From NCBI GenBank assembly GCA_946902985.2, contig OX336388.2, positions 120,691,894 through 120,755,893 of the forward strand: DNA of 64,000 nucleotides, read 5' to 3'. The notes under the pieces were generated by a model. The model saw only the letters and a program-made list of their open reading frames with translations, did no database searches and was not told where the DNA came from. This stretch comes from Meconema thalassinum. Its lineage: Eukaryota; Arthropoda; Insecta; Orthoptera; Tettigoniidae. A program made the position numbers and the translations under genes. Shown here one piece after another: positions 33,421 through 44,365 of this stretch (positions within the stretch are counted from its first letter, which is position 1; each line of letters opens with the position of its first letter).

Positions 33421-34785
33421 ACTACATCATCTCCAGATTATTTCCCAATCTTCACCAAGGTATTTTGTACAATATCAGTACTTTAGAAAAAAATTCTTCC
33501 CGTGACCCTTAAAGAGGTGCCCGCGCGGGAAGCCCTCCTGAGCCTTTCTAACATGTGTGGCATTTGTAGCATGCGTCATTTGAAATGATACAATGTCCAG
33601 TCTTTCAGACTGACTGTTTTTTTTTTTAAATTATCAGTGGCTATTTTTCTTTCAGACTGACTGTTTTTGAAATCATACGAAAAGTGGTAAATAGCATTGG
33701 GGAAAGGAAAATGAAGGCAATGTTGTTTGCTGATGACCTTCTGGTATGGGGAGAGGATGAGGAAGAAGTACAAGAGCAATTAGATGAGTGGGAGAAGGTA
33801 GTGTTATCATATGGGATGAAGTTCTCAGCACAAAAGAGTGAAGTGGTCATCACAACGAGGAGGAAGAACAGACTGGATATGGGCATAACACTTGGGAGGA
33901 CAGCAGTTGTAGAAAGTAGAATGCTTCAAGTACTTGGGAAGCATAATTGAAGAAAAGGAAGGCAATAGGATGGAAATAAATGAGAGGGGAAGGTGCGCAG
34001 ATGGATTTTTCAAGAGTGTTAGGGGGATGATATGGAATAAAGATGTACCACAAAAATGTAAAGGAATCATCTACAAGACCTACTTTGTGCCAATTTTGAC
34101 ATATGGTTCAGAAACATGGGTGATGAAGGAAAGGGACAAGAATAAAATACGAGCAGTGGAGATGAAGTTCCAGAGGAGTAGGGTAGGAGTGACAAGAATG
34201 GACAGAGTAAGGAATGAGAGAGTCAGGGAGATGGTAAGAGAGGAACCATTGCAAAATAGAATAGAGCGATCTAGGCTACAATGGTATGGACATGTGAGGA
34301 GGATGGAAGAGGAGAGGATACCGAAGAAGATGTTTGGAATGGAAATGACGGGAAGGAGGCCAAGGGGAAGACCAAGGGACAGATGGACAAAAGGAGTTAA
34401 GAAGAGTGTGGAGGAAAGAGGAGTGTGCTGGGACACAGTAAATGACGAGAGATGATGGATGGACAGGAAACGATGGAGAGGCTTATGTTCCAAGCAGACC
34501 CGACCAGCGGTTGGAAACTGCTCAAGATGATGATGATCAGTGGCTATTTTCCAGAAGTTTTCAAATTTTTCGTCATTTTCCAGGAGTTTTCCAGACCTAA
34601 TAAAAATCCAGGAGTTTTCCAGAATTTCCAGGTTTTCCAGGAGTAGTGACCACCATGCATGTCCTCGGACATTCCCAGCACTAAAAACCATACGATAAAT
34701 AAGATAAATAAACTACATCATCTCCAGATTATTTCCCAATCTTCACCAAGGTATTTTGTACAATATCAGTACTTTAGAAAATTTT
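33037..34785. repeat. Tandem duplication of a hAT/SINE segment, second copy split by a LINE
   Basis: The segment from TTCTTCCCGTGACCC to CAGTACTTTAGAAA at 33037-33488 recurs at 33496-34785. The second copy lacks 59 bp after CGCGGGAAGCC and contains the LINE at 33648-34535. The duplicated unit crosses the hAT right end and the SINE tail, so it arose after both insertions and before the LINE. Confidence 0.88.
33648..34535 (+). mobile_element. 5'-truncated RTE-like LINE with 15-bp target duplication
   Basis: ATCAGTGGCTATTTT flanks it at 33633-33647 and 34536-34550. The first frame has MLFADDLLVWGEDEEEVQEQ, the FADD catalytic motif of reverse transcriptase, and SYGMKFSAQKSEVV. A second frame from 33934 has YKTYFVPILTYGSETWVMKE, RLQWYGHVRRMEEERIPKKM and GRPRDRW. 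One frameshift lies near 33940 and a stop at 34453. The tail is (GAT)n. It is close in sequence to the LINE at 10595. Confidence 0.93.
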
Positions 34786-35079
34786 ACCGTACGATGAGCA
34801 GCGTTACCAAAATCTCCCTACATAGGTTTGCATTGCAGTGTATGGTTGACCCCTCACCTGCTCAGTCCAGTCCTACGAGCACAAACTGTCCATATCCAGA
34901 AGATGAGTGGGGACTGGGGAGTTTCGAGTGGTCCAAGATAATTTTGAGAAATTCAAAATCACACAACATAGTTTCACGGGTACAAGTGAAGGAGACAGGA
35001 ACCTAGGGAAACATTTTCGTAACCACTGAAATTTGCAATAAATACTTTTTACAATGATTCAAAATTGATTCGGGAATTA

Positions 35080-35530
35080 TGTAGTTCACTCCTCCGCTGT
35101 CTATAACCCACCCACCGTCCCAAATTACATCACGACTTACAAAGTAAAAATTCCAGCTGTATCGGCCATTTTCGCCGTTAATTATGCAAATGTACAGTAT
35201 TGCCAACCCCACGCATAAACTACTAATCTATGTTCTTGAATTGAAAAGTGGACAAAGAAATTTACGATACACTACTAATTATTCTATCCTTAGTTTTGTC
35301 CAATACAATGGTTTTTGATAATTTATGGTTACAGCCTAACACGACCAGTTCAATGTTTTTTTGTTGTTGTCAACAATGCCCCACTAGCTTCCCGCGGCCA
35401 AGGCCGCACCTCAACCCGACCATTCTATCATTTTGCCCAATCCAATGGTTTTTGACAATGGTTACAGCATAGCAATGTAGACGAATGGGTTTTGCCTATT
35501 GGAGGTGTATTTTATATCTTAAATGTTGGG
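35080..35530. repeat. Copies of the 'CCACCCACCGTCCC' repeat; no gene
   Basis: TAGTTCACTCCTCCGCTGTC, ACCCACCCACCGTCCC and TATTGCCAACCCCACGC recur at 20030-20080 (inverted form near 31640) and 47600-47720. This links the stretch to the family H / 47497-48196 group. No coding potential is evident. Confidence 0.55.
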
Positions 35531-35744
35531 AACACTGCCGTGATGTCACCTCATATCTCGTCAATGTCTCGCCCATATAACAACATGGCTGCCATCATTC
35601 AAATTGAACAAGAAACAAGCACACATATTTACGTAATTTAGTACATAATTCCAGTACACTAGTCATAATGGATGGCAATTTAAATTGGTATTGTCCCCTG
35701 GAAACCCTGAAGAGGTATGTAAATCATATATTAACATATATCAT

Positions 35745-36055
35745 ATAACCCCCCGTGGCACTACAGCCCACGAAGGGCCGAGGCCTACCAAGCGACCGCT
35801 GCCATCCATTTGGCCTGCAGATATTGGGGTGACGTGTGAGCAGCGCATCGGGTCCCCTCGGCCGTTAATCTTGTTTTTTTTTTGACCGGGGCACTGCCTC
35901 ACTGTCAGACAGCTACTCGATTATCCTCACGAGGCTGAGTGCACCCCGTTCCAGCCCTCAAGTCAGTTTCTAAAATCCCTGACGGAGCCAGGAATCGAAC
36001 CCAGGGCCTCCAGGCGAGAGGCAGGTGCGCTACCCCAACACCATGGGGCTGGCGA
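35745..36055 (-). repeat. tRNA-derived SINE, family F
   Basis: On the minus strand it starts CGCCAGCCCCATGGTGTTGG-GGTAGCGC (A-box-like), with B-box GGGTTCGATTCCTGG. It ends near GGGGGGTTATATGATATATG. A T-run at 35873-35883 lies in its middle. Target duplication is unclear in the AT-rich flanks. Confidence 0.78.
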
Positions 36056-36063
36056 TATCATCA

Positions 36064-36894
36064 TATATATTATTACAGTAGTATAGATCCCTCCTGCGGC
36101 GCTCACAAGCGACCGATCGTGAAAATGAGCATTCAAATGAAAGAGAATAGACATTACCAGTGACGAATTGCACTTTAATTCCATAAATATCAATTATTTC
36201 TTTAAAAAATGACTTTTAAGAAAATGTACGAAGTGTGCGATTTGCAGATACTGTTGATGTATGAAAATACGCTCCATAATTGCTGTCCACGGGCCGCTGT
36301 GACGCCCGTTTCATGTCATTTTAACATTATGAGGTCTTTCCTTTATCCTGAAATGTAAATAGTGTTCTATAATCATTTGGTTGAAATAAAAACATAGCCT
36401 TTCTCCTTAAGTCTCTCATTATAAACCAATTGGGGAAAGTGTGGTTTATGAACATGCGAGATTTCTCGCACGGGTCCGCTAGTATATATTATTTCAGTAG
36501 TATAGATCCCGCCTGCGGCGCTCACAAGCGACCGATCATGACAAATGAGCATTCAAATGAAAGAGAATAGACATTAGCAGTGAAGAATTCCACTCTAATT
36601 TCATAAATATCTATAATTTCTTAGATGGCTTTTAAAAAATGTACGAAGTGTGCGATTTGCAGATACTGTTGCTGTAGGAAAATATGCTCCATAATTACTG
36701 TCCACTTTACATTTTGGCCACTATGACGCCTGTTTCATGTCAGTTTAACATTCTGAGGTCTTTCCTTTATCATTTTGCATTGATTTCAGGAACAGGAAAT
36801 CAAAGGAATGAGTACTCTATAATCATTTCGTTGAAATAAAAACATAACCATTCTCCTTTATGAACATACGAGATTTCTCGCATGGGTCCGCTAG
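36064..36894. repeat. Two tandem ~415-bp repeats
   Basis: CAGTAGTATAGATCCC starts units at 36076 and 36495, a period of 419 bp. Both end GAGATTTCTCGCA-GGGTCCGCTAGT. The copies differ by small indels. Non-coding. Confidence 0.9.
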
Positions 36895-37057
36895 TTATCA
36901 TATATTATCCAAGTGGAATTGTAAAATTCAGGTTCCTGTCTCCTTCACTGTTAATGTTTCAGATTCCTAACACAAGCAATGTAGTTTTCTTTATATAATA
37001 CATCATTTCCTCAATTTTCATGCACTATTCTGATATTAGTTGTTATTTAAGACTCAC

Positions 37058-37193
37058 CAGTGAGGGCAGCAAGACCAAGCTCAGAATTGTTGGAGAGCAT
37101 GCGGGCGTTATACAGCTCCTGCTGCTGAATGCTGGCCACCAGTTTCCCCAGATCATACTCCTCTGCTGTGGCATATGCAACCACATTCCAGAA
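37058..37193 (-). CDS. RMND1: RMND1 homologue, second coding exon (start of DUF155 domain)
   Basis: The exon is 136 bp. Its acceptor is TGTGTAG| at 37194, the first codon is TTC in phase 0, and it ends ACT-G|GTGAGT in phase 1. It encodes FWNVVAYATAEEYDLGKL and a helical stretch ending SELGLAALT. The AYATAEEYDL motif matches the opening of the DUF155 domain (AFATADEYHL-like in vertebrate RMND1). The split Asp codon (G|AT) joins exactly to the exon at 20314. It is separated from exon 1 by an 11.8-kb intron and from exon 3 by a 16.7-kb intron, both filled with transposons. Confidence 0.9.
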
Positions 37194-37380
37194 CTACACA
37201 TGGAACACTTATTACTCATTTATGACAGAGAAAATGACAGAAAATCTGAAAAAATTTACACAATATACAGAACTGGGGGAATTTGGGCAAGTTGCCATGA
37301 TAATCGCAAATATTTCCTGCAAGGATTGGTAATATGACGGATATGAAGGAGTTGAACTGTTTGTCACTAGGGGGTGCAGG

Positions 37381-38397
37381 TAGTGATATAAAATACCCAG
37401 GTATTTAAAAATAGGGGTAAATACCCAATTTGGGTAAATACCTGGTATTTTAGATTTTTCATTAAAAATCCTGTGTCGTGGTAAGTTTAACCTTAATAAA
37501 GGGTACCGGTATGCAAACTTTTTAGAAATGTAACAACATTAGATATTTAATAAAATTTAATTTACAGTAATTAGAATTGGGACTGAAAAAACAGAATTTG
37601 AATTGGGAATTTGATCAGGAGATAAAATTCAATAGTTATAACCTGAAAAACTCAGGGTTATAATTGAACTAGGCCTTTTTGCAAACATTGAGATAAAAGT
37701 TGGGGGAAATTTATTCAGAGCATTGGCCAAGTTCTACAAAAGGTGCAAGTTAATATACAGTTTTCAACAGACTGTATATGTTTTTCAGAACAGTTTGTAA
37801 TATCATTCATATATAAAAAAATAATCAAATACCCAAAAGGACTGGTAAATAGAAAATTAAGTTACACTAAAAATGTTCTAAAAAATATTGAGGCCTTACT
37901 TTATTTAGGTTTAATGAAGCTTAACAAATGTATTAGGCTATCCATACATAATGAATCTCTTCAGGCTTAGGCCTATATTCCAATTTACAATGGAAAATTT
38001 CAATTGAGTAGTACAAGTACAACTTTCAAATCAAATTGAAATTTGGTTTATTATAGTTTTTTTAATTTACAAAAGAAATTCAAAGTACATCACAAGACAT
38101 ACAACATCTCTTGATGTAAAAAAAAAAAACATCACAAAGTAATAAAATATTTTCTAATCTGAGTTTTGAAGGATCAATATTGTTCCCGATTTAAATTTAA
38201 GGCATCAAATACCTGTGTTTCAGTCCTTGTTTGTCCAACACTTCATCAACACACCACAAAGTGTTGTACAAAGCTCAAAAAACTGAAAATACCCTCATTT
38301 TGGGAGTTTACAGTAAATAACCATTGCATATATACCCAGGTAAATACCTAATTTATATTTACCTTCCCACTGGGTATTTACTCGGCCCACATCACTA
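37381..38397. mobile_element. Non-autonomous hAT element with GGTATTTA/TACCCAG ends
   Basis: Ends TAGTGAT and ATCACTA enclose CCCAGGTATTT-type inverted subterminal repeats. The flanks are GGTGCAGG (37373-37380) and GGTGTAGG (38398-38405), a near-identical 8-bp duplication. The element is 1,017 bp and AT-rich, without a transposase. Confidence 0.8.
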
Positions 38398-38509
38398 GGT
38401 GTAGGTGTAGTTTTTCAGAAGTGCCAACCAAATTGTGTCTGGTGCGAGATTGGATTTGCAGCGCTCGGCACTCGTGTATCAAAGAGCCGTTTATAGTGCA
38501 GAAAATGTG

Positions 38510-39455
38510 GTGGATGATGATGATAATTGTTGTTTTAAGGGGCCTAACATCTAGGTTATCGGCCCCTAATGGTTTGGGTGATAGTGAAAGATGAGAAGAG
38601 AATAAAAATTATAACTAACACTAACTACAGACTTACATACTAGACGAAGAAATGGTAAACAAATAAAGGATAAGGCAAATAAAGGACAGGAGGAAAAGAA
38701 TTGCCCTCAACCCTCGAAGAATGAGAATTGAGGGACAGATAGGAAAGGGAAAGATTAATTAATGTTATTGGTTTTACGTCCCTTTTAACTACACTGGCTT
38801 TTAGAGACGCCGGGGTGCCGGAATTTTGCCCCGAAGGGGATCTTTAACGTGCGAGTAAATCTACTGACACGGCTCCCTCGCATTTGCGCACCCTCAAATG
38901 CCAGCTGACTGCGCCAGGTTTCGAACCTGCAACCTTGGGCTCAGCAAGCGAGAACGTTACCCCTGAGCCACGCAGCCAGACAAAAGGGAAAGAGGGCCTG
39001 CCCCAAAGTCAGTGGAAAAAGGGGAAAAAAACGGACCAAGCTCAGGAATCCCACGGGATCGCCGACTCCCGGACTCCCCAGCCGTCCGTGAGCCCCTCAG
39101 GGTGTACAAATATCTGGGGTGCACCAGAAGTGGTGGGGCTACACACACCCTGCCTCCTTGAGAGCCTTGAGCAGAAGGCAGGAGATAACATAAAAAGAAA
39201 AAGAAGGCCGATCCCTTGCAGAAGGATGGTATCAGGAAAGAGGAGACAGGGGCCAATTAAGGCGGGAAAGAGACTCCCTAAGCCTCGGATACCCTAATAC
39301 CGTCGGTGTCGGAAGAGTAGACCAAGAGAGGTTGACAGGAAGGAAGACTGAGAGGAGTCTGGCACAAGTAAGCGGAAGCAAAGCCGGACTCAGCTGGGGT
39401 CCCGTGGTCACCAACCCACGTCCCACTAGATGAGAGTCCCTGGGGGGGGAGTGTG
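38510..39455 (-). repeat. Retroposon family I, inverted copy carrying a SINE
   Basis: It is the reverse of 27200-27975, beginning TTGTTGTTTTAAGGGGCCTA and continuing to CCACTAGATGAGAGTCCCTG. It is interrupted by the SINE at 38755-38982. The long plus-strand frame across it mixes both repeats and is not a gene. Confidence 0.85.
38755..38982 (-). repeat. tRNA-derived SINE, family B, 11-bp target duplication
   Basis: Read on the minus strand: TGGCTGCGTGGCTCAGGGGT (A-box) and CAGGTTCGAAACCTGG (B-box), ending GACGTAAAACCAATAACATT. AAAGGGAAAGA flanks it at 38744-38754 and 38983-38993. A truncated copy is at 52109-52208. Confidence 0.92.
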
Positions 39456-39637
39456 GCGGTGAAGGCGGGGTGTGACAAATTTGTGTGGGAAGGAACTTGT
39501 AAAGATATTACAAACAAAAGCATGCCTAGCCTGGGGCTTATGCTCCAGATCCCTTTGCTTGCAGTACAAACAGGAATTAGTAGGGTAAAGATTTTTATGT
39601 TATGTCAACATGCAAAATACATACATAGGCCTATATA

Positions 39638-39900
39638 CAGGGAGTCCGGGAATGTTCTCCGCAGTGGCTACTATAGCTGCGAGTGATTGCGTCATCAGTT
39701 TAGTTGGCAGCACAGTGTCCTTGATAGGGTGAAGGCCACATGTGTGGGCTGTCGAATTCGTCAGTGTGTATTGCAATAAGCGAGCATGTGTGTTATCAGC
39801 ACTTCTAGCATCAGTTATGAATGGCTGTGATGAGTATGAAGGTGACATAATCTCTCGCAACAGCTTGTAGGCACTGCGGAGAACATTCCCGGACGCCCTG
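39638..39900. mobile_element. 263-bp mariner-type MITE
   Basis: Nearly perfect 29-bp inverted ends start CAGGGAGTCCGGGAATGTTC (39638) and, on the other strand, CAGGGCGTCCGGGAATGTTC (39900). TA dinucleotides flank both (39636-39637 and 39901-39902). No coding capacity. Confidence 0.88.
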
Positions 39901-40274
39901 TATTATGTCAATGTGTTCGCCTATGTAACAACTGAAGAGACCTCATGCACTTGAACATGGCTGCCGTCGTTAAATGAGCAAGAAACAAAAACACATTTAC
40001 GCAATTTAGCACATATTTCCTATGAACTAGTGATGATGGATGGGAATTTCAATTGGTATTGTCCCATACATTATGATTAAAAAAAGGTATTGTGACATGT
40101 TGCGGCAGATTCCCTAGCTGACCAAGCTTCCTGGCCGCAACCCTAGTTTGGTTGCAACAATAGCCCTGTGAGTCAGGTAGGCCATTGACACACAGGCTAC
40201 TAGACTGTTCTGTGTCTCGAAGCCGCTAGGTGCAACGTGAAACATCGAGAGCAATCGACAAGGAGTGATTCGTG

Positions 40275-40985
40275 TTTATTCAAATTAACAGGTTCCGCCA
40301 ATCAATACATTAATGCTTTTACATAAACGCTAGACGCAGTACATGTTTCGAACCTTTATCGCTCCTTCATCAGCAGACTTAATGTCTTGTCCACAGCATA
40401 ACACTAAAAACACTGAGCATTGACACAAAGATATGCATACACATTAAAATATTCACAAGCATTCATTAAAACTTATTAAAAGATATTCAAGTTTTTAAAA
40501 AGTTGAAAAACACTGCAAGTTCTATTGTTCCTTATTATGTCACTACATTGTTAAATGATGCTAATTCTCTCGATTAGCATCTTGTCAGTCCATTTGATAT
40601 TCCTATTTTCTTCACACGTGAGCGGAGAAGTCATATAAGTTGCTAGGTTGAATTTTGCCATGTATAGGGAGCGAAAAATGGATGAAGCTTGTCCCAATTG
40701 TGCGGCTCGAAGCAAATAAAATTTTTTATTGATTCATCCTGACAGCAAAGTAATCCTTTTTCTAGACGCCTCGGATATGGAACACTAGGATGTCCACAAG
40801 ACGTCACCACGTTGCTGAAGGTCGCAGCTCTGCGGTGCTCTGCTGTGGACAAGACATTAAGTCGGCTGATGAAGGACGGATAAAGGTTCGAAACATGTAC
40901 CGCACCTAGTGATTATGTAAAAACAATAATGTATTGATTGGTGGAACCTGTTAATTTGAATAAACACAAATTACAATTGTCAATA
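40275..40985. repeat. Element with ~150-bp inverted arms sharing the TGTTTCGAA motif
   Basis: The arms (about 40275-40425 and 40842-40985) pair through TTCAAATTAACAGGTTCC, AATCAATACATTA, GTACATGTTTCGAACCTTTA and GACTTAATGTCTTGTCCAC. The plus strand of the right arm reads CTGATGAAGGACGG...TTCGAAACATGTACC, related to the 8760-9430 repeats. Confidence 0.8.
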
Positions 40986-41052
40986 CGGACCAAAAAATGG
41001 AAAATTTTCCCAAGGAGTGATTCGACACTGCTGGAAATAGTGACATCAAGGG

Positions 41053-41515
41053 TTGGTTGGTTCCTTAGTTTAGGGGCTGCGACAACGCGGTCATATAGCT
41101 CCGTGTAATTTGGGTGTGTGTATAATTTGTCTGATAACCAGTGTTAATTGTGATGGCTGTATTAGTGTGTGTTATCTGTGATTCAGGTAGAAGGACTGCA
41201 GTCGATTAATTTTTTCAGGTAGTTCCTACTTTTGTCACCAAATGCTACCTAGCTGCGGACGTGGCTACTAGATGCCATCGCAGTCAGCACCTGGCGGCGA
41301 ACGTTGGAACTAATATAGCGTTATCAAACTAACCTACAAATTTTAGCTTCCACAAGTGTAGTTAGTGGAAGGTTCTTTTTCATGCCATAAATCTATGACA
41401 TGGGACTGCCAGCTTTACTTCCCCTCTGAAGGAAGGCATACTGAGGGATTTTTTAACGCTCTTAAAAATTCCAACGACTTCGGCCGGGTTTGAACCTGCG
41501 ATCTTGGGCATAGAA
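41053..41515 (-). repeat. SINE family A copy, head truncated
   Basis: The order is the same as at 9948-10409: GGTTCCTTAGTTTAGGGGCT first, CTTCGGCCGGGTTTGAACCT (B-box on the minus strand) last. The extreme A-box end is missing. Confidence 0.85.
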
Positions 41516-41610
41516 GACATCGAAGGTATTCTAGGTCAAGTGTTCACTGTGTATATATCAGCGGAGGAGCAATGTGGCAGGCAGTTGAGAGTTGAAGACA
41601 GTCTAATCAC

Positions 41611-42462
41611 TAGGGCTCGGATTTTTAGGTAAATAAATATTTTTTTATGTAAATACATATTTTAAGCATTTTTTCTATAAATACATAAATTCCTGCTTTT
41701 CACTTCTTAGCACATAAATAGACATATTTACCTTTTTTTAAAATCAGTATGCTAGATCTTTCAGTTTATTGAATTTTTGTTCTGTGTTACTTCAACGGGG
41801 AAGAACCTGTGAGATATCTAATCTTCATGCAGAGCATATATCAGCTTGCAACTGTGTTATTCTTAACTTTTCGCTCCGTGCCACTCACTGTGGAAGCCGG
41901 GGATTTCCTTGTCCATAGCTACATTGCACCACGTGCTAGACCTTCCCCCACCCCCCAGCTACCTGGAACCAGAGTCACTCATGTGCAGTTCATTTCTGGT
42001 ACTGTGAAGTGTAAGGCAGTTCTACGATGCCTAAAGTAAAAACAACTAGAAGTTATCGTCTGTTGCAGAATTTAAAGATAACTTTACTTCTGATGGGCGC
42101 GTTCTGTTCTACCAACCATGTGGGAAAGCAATCAAGGCTGAACAGCAATCTCAAGTTACACAACACCTCAAGGGCAAGAAACATATTGCCGCAGTTTCGC
42201 GCCTTCAGAATAAGTGTTTCGCGATAATCGTCGTGATGGACAACCTGAAGATGTATCTCGTTGTGTATGGTAATGCTTCAGTAGTCAGTGAGGTATACTG
42301 TTGCATAAATTGCATTCGTGAGTACTGCATATTGTTTATATTCACATTAATAAACTGAATTATAATTACATATTTTTACTTTTTGTCACATATTTCAGGT
42401 ATTTTTAATACATAAAAAATAAATATTTTCCCAATTTTTAGCACCTAAAAATCCGAGCCCTA
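41611..42462 (+). mobile_element. hAT element with TAGGGCTCGGATTTTTAGG ends
   Basis: Inverted ends TAGGGCTCGGATTTTTAGG lie at 41611 and 42462. The flanks are CTAATCAC and CTAATCAG, an 8-bp duplication with one change. It contains a relic of the transposase N-terminus at 42027-42190. The element is 852 bp, so internally deleted. Confidence 0.83.
42027..42190 (+). pseudogene. hAT BED-like zinc-finger relic
   Basis: PKVKTTRSYRLLQ in one frame is followed in another by a C-x2-C...H-x-H finger (QPCGKAIKAEQQSQVTQHLK, then GKKH). This is the N-terminal zinc finger of a hAT transposase, frameshifted. Confidence 0.7.
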
Positions 42463-42469
42463 CTAATCA

Positions 42470-42900
42470 GTCAGTGACTGAAGAGCAGTGCAGGTACTTA
42501 TTACCGCACGTCGACTGTAACAGAGTGGAAGCCGATCTGCCAGTGCACAACATTGAGTCGGGACTGTGAATGCTTGGGGAGGGGGGGGGGGGGGGTGCTT
42601 CGTGAAAGACGCGTTCGTGAATCTGAGTTCAACGGGAGACGAGCAGGTGCACACAAGAAGCAACAAGAGGTCTCTGATAGTAAATGAAGCGGCAAGTGCC
42701 AGGCTGAAGAGGATCGGTGTAGACAGTACGTGAAAGTGTAAGCTGTGGCACAGTGACGACTGACGGACAGAGTGAAAATAAATATCGAGTTTGTGGCAGT
42801 TGAGCGAGAGCTCCAGTTCGGTCAGGGCAGTGCTACGATATGGTGAGACGGTGTGGATATAAATGTGTAAATAAATGTGAATGTAAATACTGAGTACTAG
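42470..42900. other. No gene recognised; contains a poly-G run
   Basis: A poly-G tract of about 14 (42580-42594) is flanked by GC-rich sequence. Together with 43790-43925 it may be a decayed retroelement end, but no diagnostic motif is visible. Confidence 0.2.
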
Positions 42901-42902
42901 TT

Positions 42903-43790
42903 CTTCTTCTTCCTAGCATTAATCCCTTACGGGGTCCGCTATTTTGCTATATCTCCTCCACTTCTTTCGGTCGTTGACGTCTTCTGGTGTTAGACCAACA
43001 GCGTGCATGTCAGCCCTGATGTCAGTCCACCGCTTTGCAGGTCTTCCACGTGGTCTTGTTCCACCTGGGTTGATGTGGAGTGCTGTTTTTGCAACTGAGT
43101 TGTTCTGTCTTCTCATGAAGTGACCGTACCATCGTAGACGAGCCTCCCTCACCTTATCGACAATTGGTGCAACACCAAATCTTCGCCGGACGTCTGTGTT
43201 CCTTGGGTGGTCAAATCGGGTCAGCCCCATCGACCATCGGAGCCATTGAATTCAAAATTTGCTCATGTTGTTTGGTCATAGGGCGACATTCAGTCCCATA
43301 GATGGCTGCTGGGCGTACCATGGAATTACAGACCTTTGCCTTTAAATGCAGAGGCATCTTTTTATCACAGAGAACTCCAGTGACTTGTCTCCACTTGAGC
43401 CAGGCTGTGTTTACCCTCATCCGAGTATCAGGAGTGGCATTGCAATTTGAAGTGACAGTGGACCCTAAGTACTTAAAATGCATGGTCTTCTGCAGATTTT
43501 CTGTGCTGATACTGATGGTACCTCTAGATTGGGGGCCACATTCCAGATATTCTGTCTTCTGGATATTGAGGTGTAGTCCATTTTCAGCCAGTCTGTCGTT
43601 CCAGGTTTGAACCCTGTGCGGGAGTTCAGGGTGGGTTTTTTGGGCAAGTACCATATCATCCGCATAGAGAAGGGTCCAGGGATGTCTGCCGTTGCTGTAT
43701 CCATGCAGAGGATGAATAACAGTGGTGATAGAGCAGAACCCTGATGAACGCCCACAGTGATTTCAAAAGGTGGGGAGACTCGCTGGACTC
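42903..43790 (-). pseudogene. LINE RT fragment with (GAA)n tail
   Basis: The minus-strand peptides are GVHQGSALSPLLFILCMD (RT motif with the QGSALSP turn), HLNIQKTEYLECGPQSRG, FKYLGSTVTSNCNATPDTRM and LRWYGHFMRRQNNSVAKTAL followed by GRPAKRWTD. It spans RT palm/thumb and tail in at least three frames. It ends with GGAAGAAGAAGAACT at 42900. It is a different subfamily from the (TGA)n LINEs. Confidence 0.85.
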
Positions 43791-43927
43791 CGAACTACAC
43801 TAGTGGCACTAGTGACATTTTCTCTCCCGGTGTAAAATAAATTGTGACAAATGTTTGTATGAACCGAGACTCAATATGTGTGCTTGAGTAGGCCTCATTT
43901 GTATTAATGTTGATTAGTGTAAGATAT

Positions 43928-44365
43928 AGCTGCTTATGGGTTGGAAACATGCACAACTACCATCAACGACGACAGCACACTTCAGGCTTCAGAAATGAAG
44001 TTTCTAAGAAGCATGCTTGAAAAAACTAGGAAAGACAAAGTAAGAAATGAGAGGATAAGAGAACAAGCTGGAATAAATCAGTCCCTGAAGGAGACCATAA
44101 CTAGGGCACGTTTGCGATGGATTGGTCACGTCAAACTTATGACAGAAGGAAGAATTGCAAAACAATGGTTACATACTGAGATTACTGGAAAGAGACCTGT
44201 TGGAAGACCTAGGAGGAGATGGCTGGACCAAGTGAAGGAAGATATCACATCCAAGGGAATCAACTGGGATGAAGTCTTGAAGGAGCAGTGGTACATGAAT
44301 CGACCAAAATGGAGAGCACTCGTAAACCACACCCGGGAAACTGGAGTGGAAACTTGATGATGGTG
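43928..44365 (+). mobile_element. 5'-truncated RTE-like LINE with (TGA)n-type tail
   Basis: The peptide TLQASEMKFLRSMLEKTRKD, then RLRWIGHVKLMTEGRIAKQW and GKRPVGRPRRRW, ends at stop 44357 and is followed by TGATGATGGTGATA. TAGTGTAAGATAT at 43915-43927 recurs at 45889-45901, beyond the SINE that follows. This suggests that the SINE inserted into this LINE's tail. Confidence 0.88.

Noticed and set aside
38884..39297. 137-codon open frame
   Set aside because: It runs across the SINE B boundary into retroposon family I, so it is a chance fusion of two repeats.
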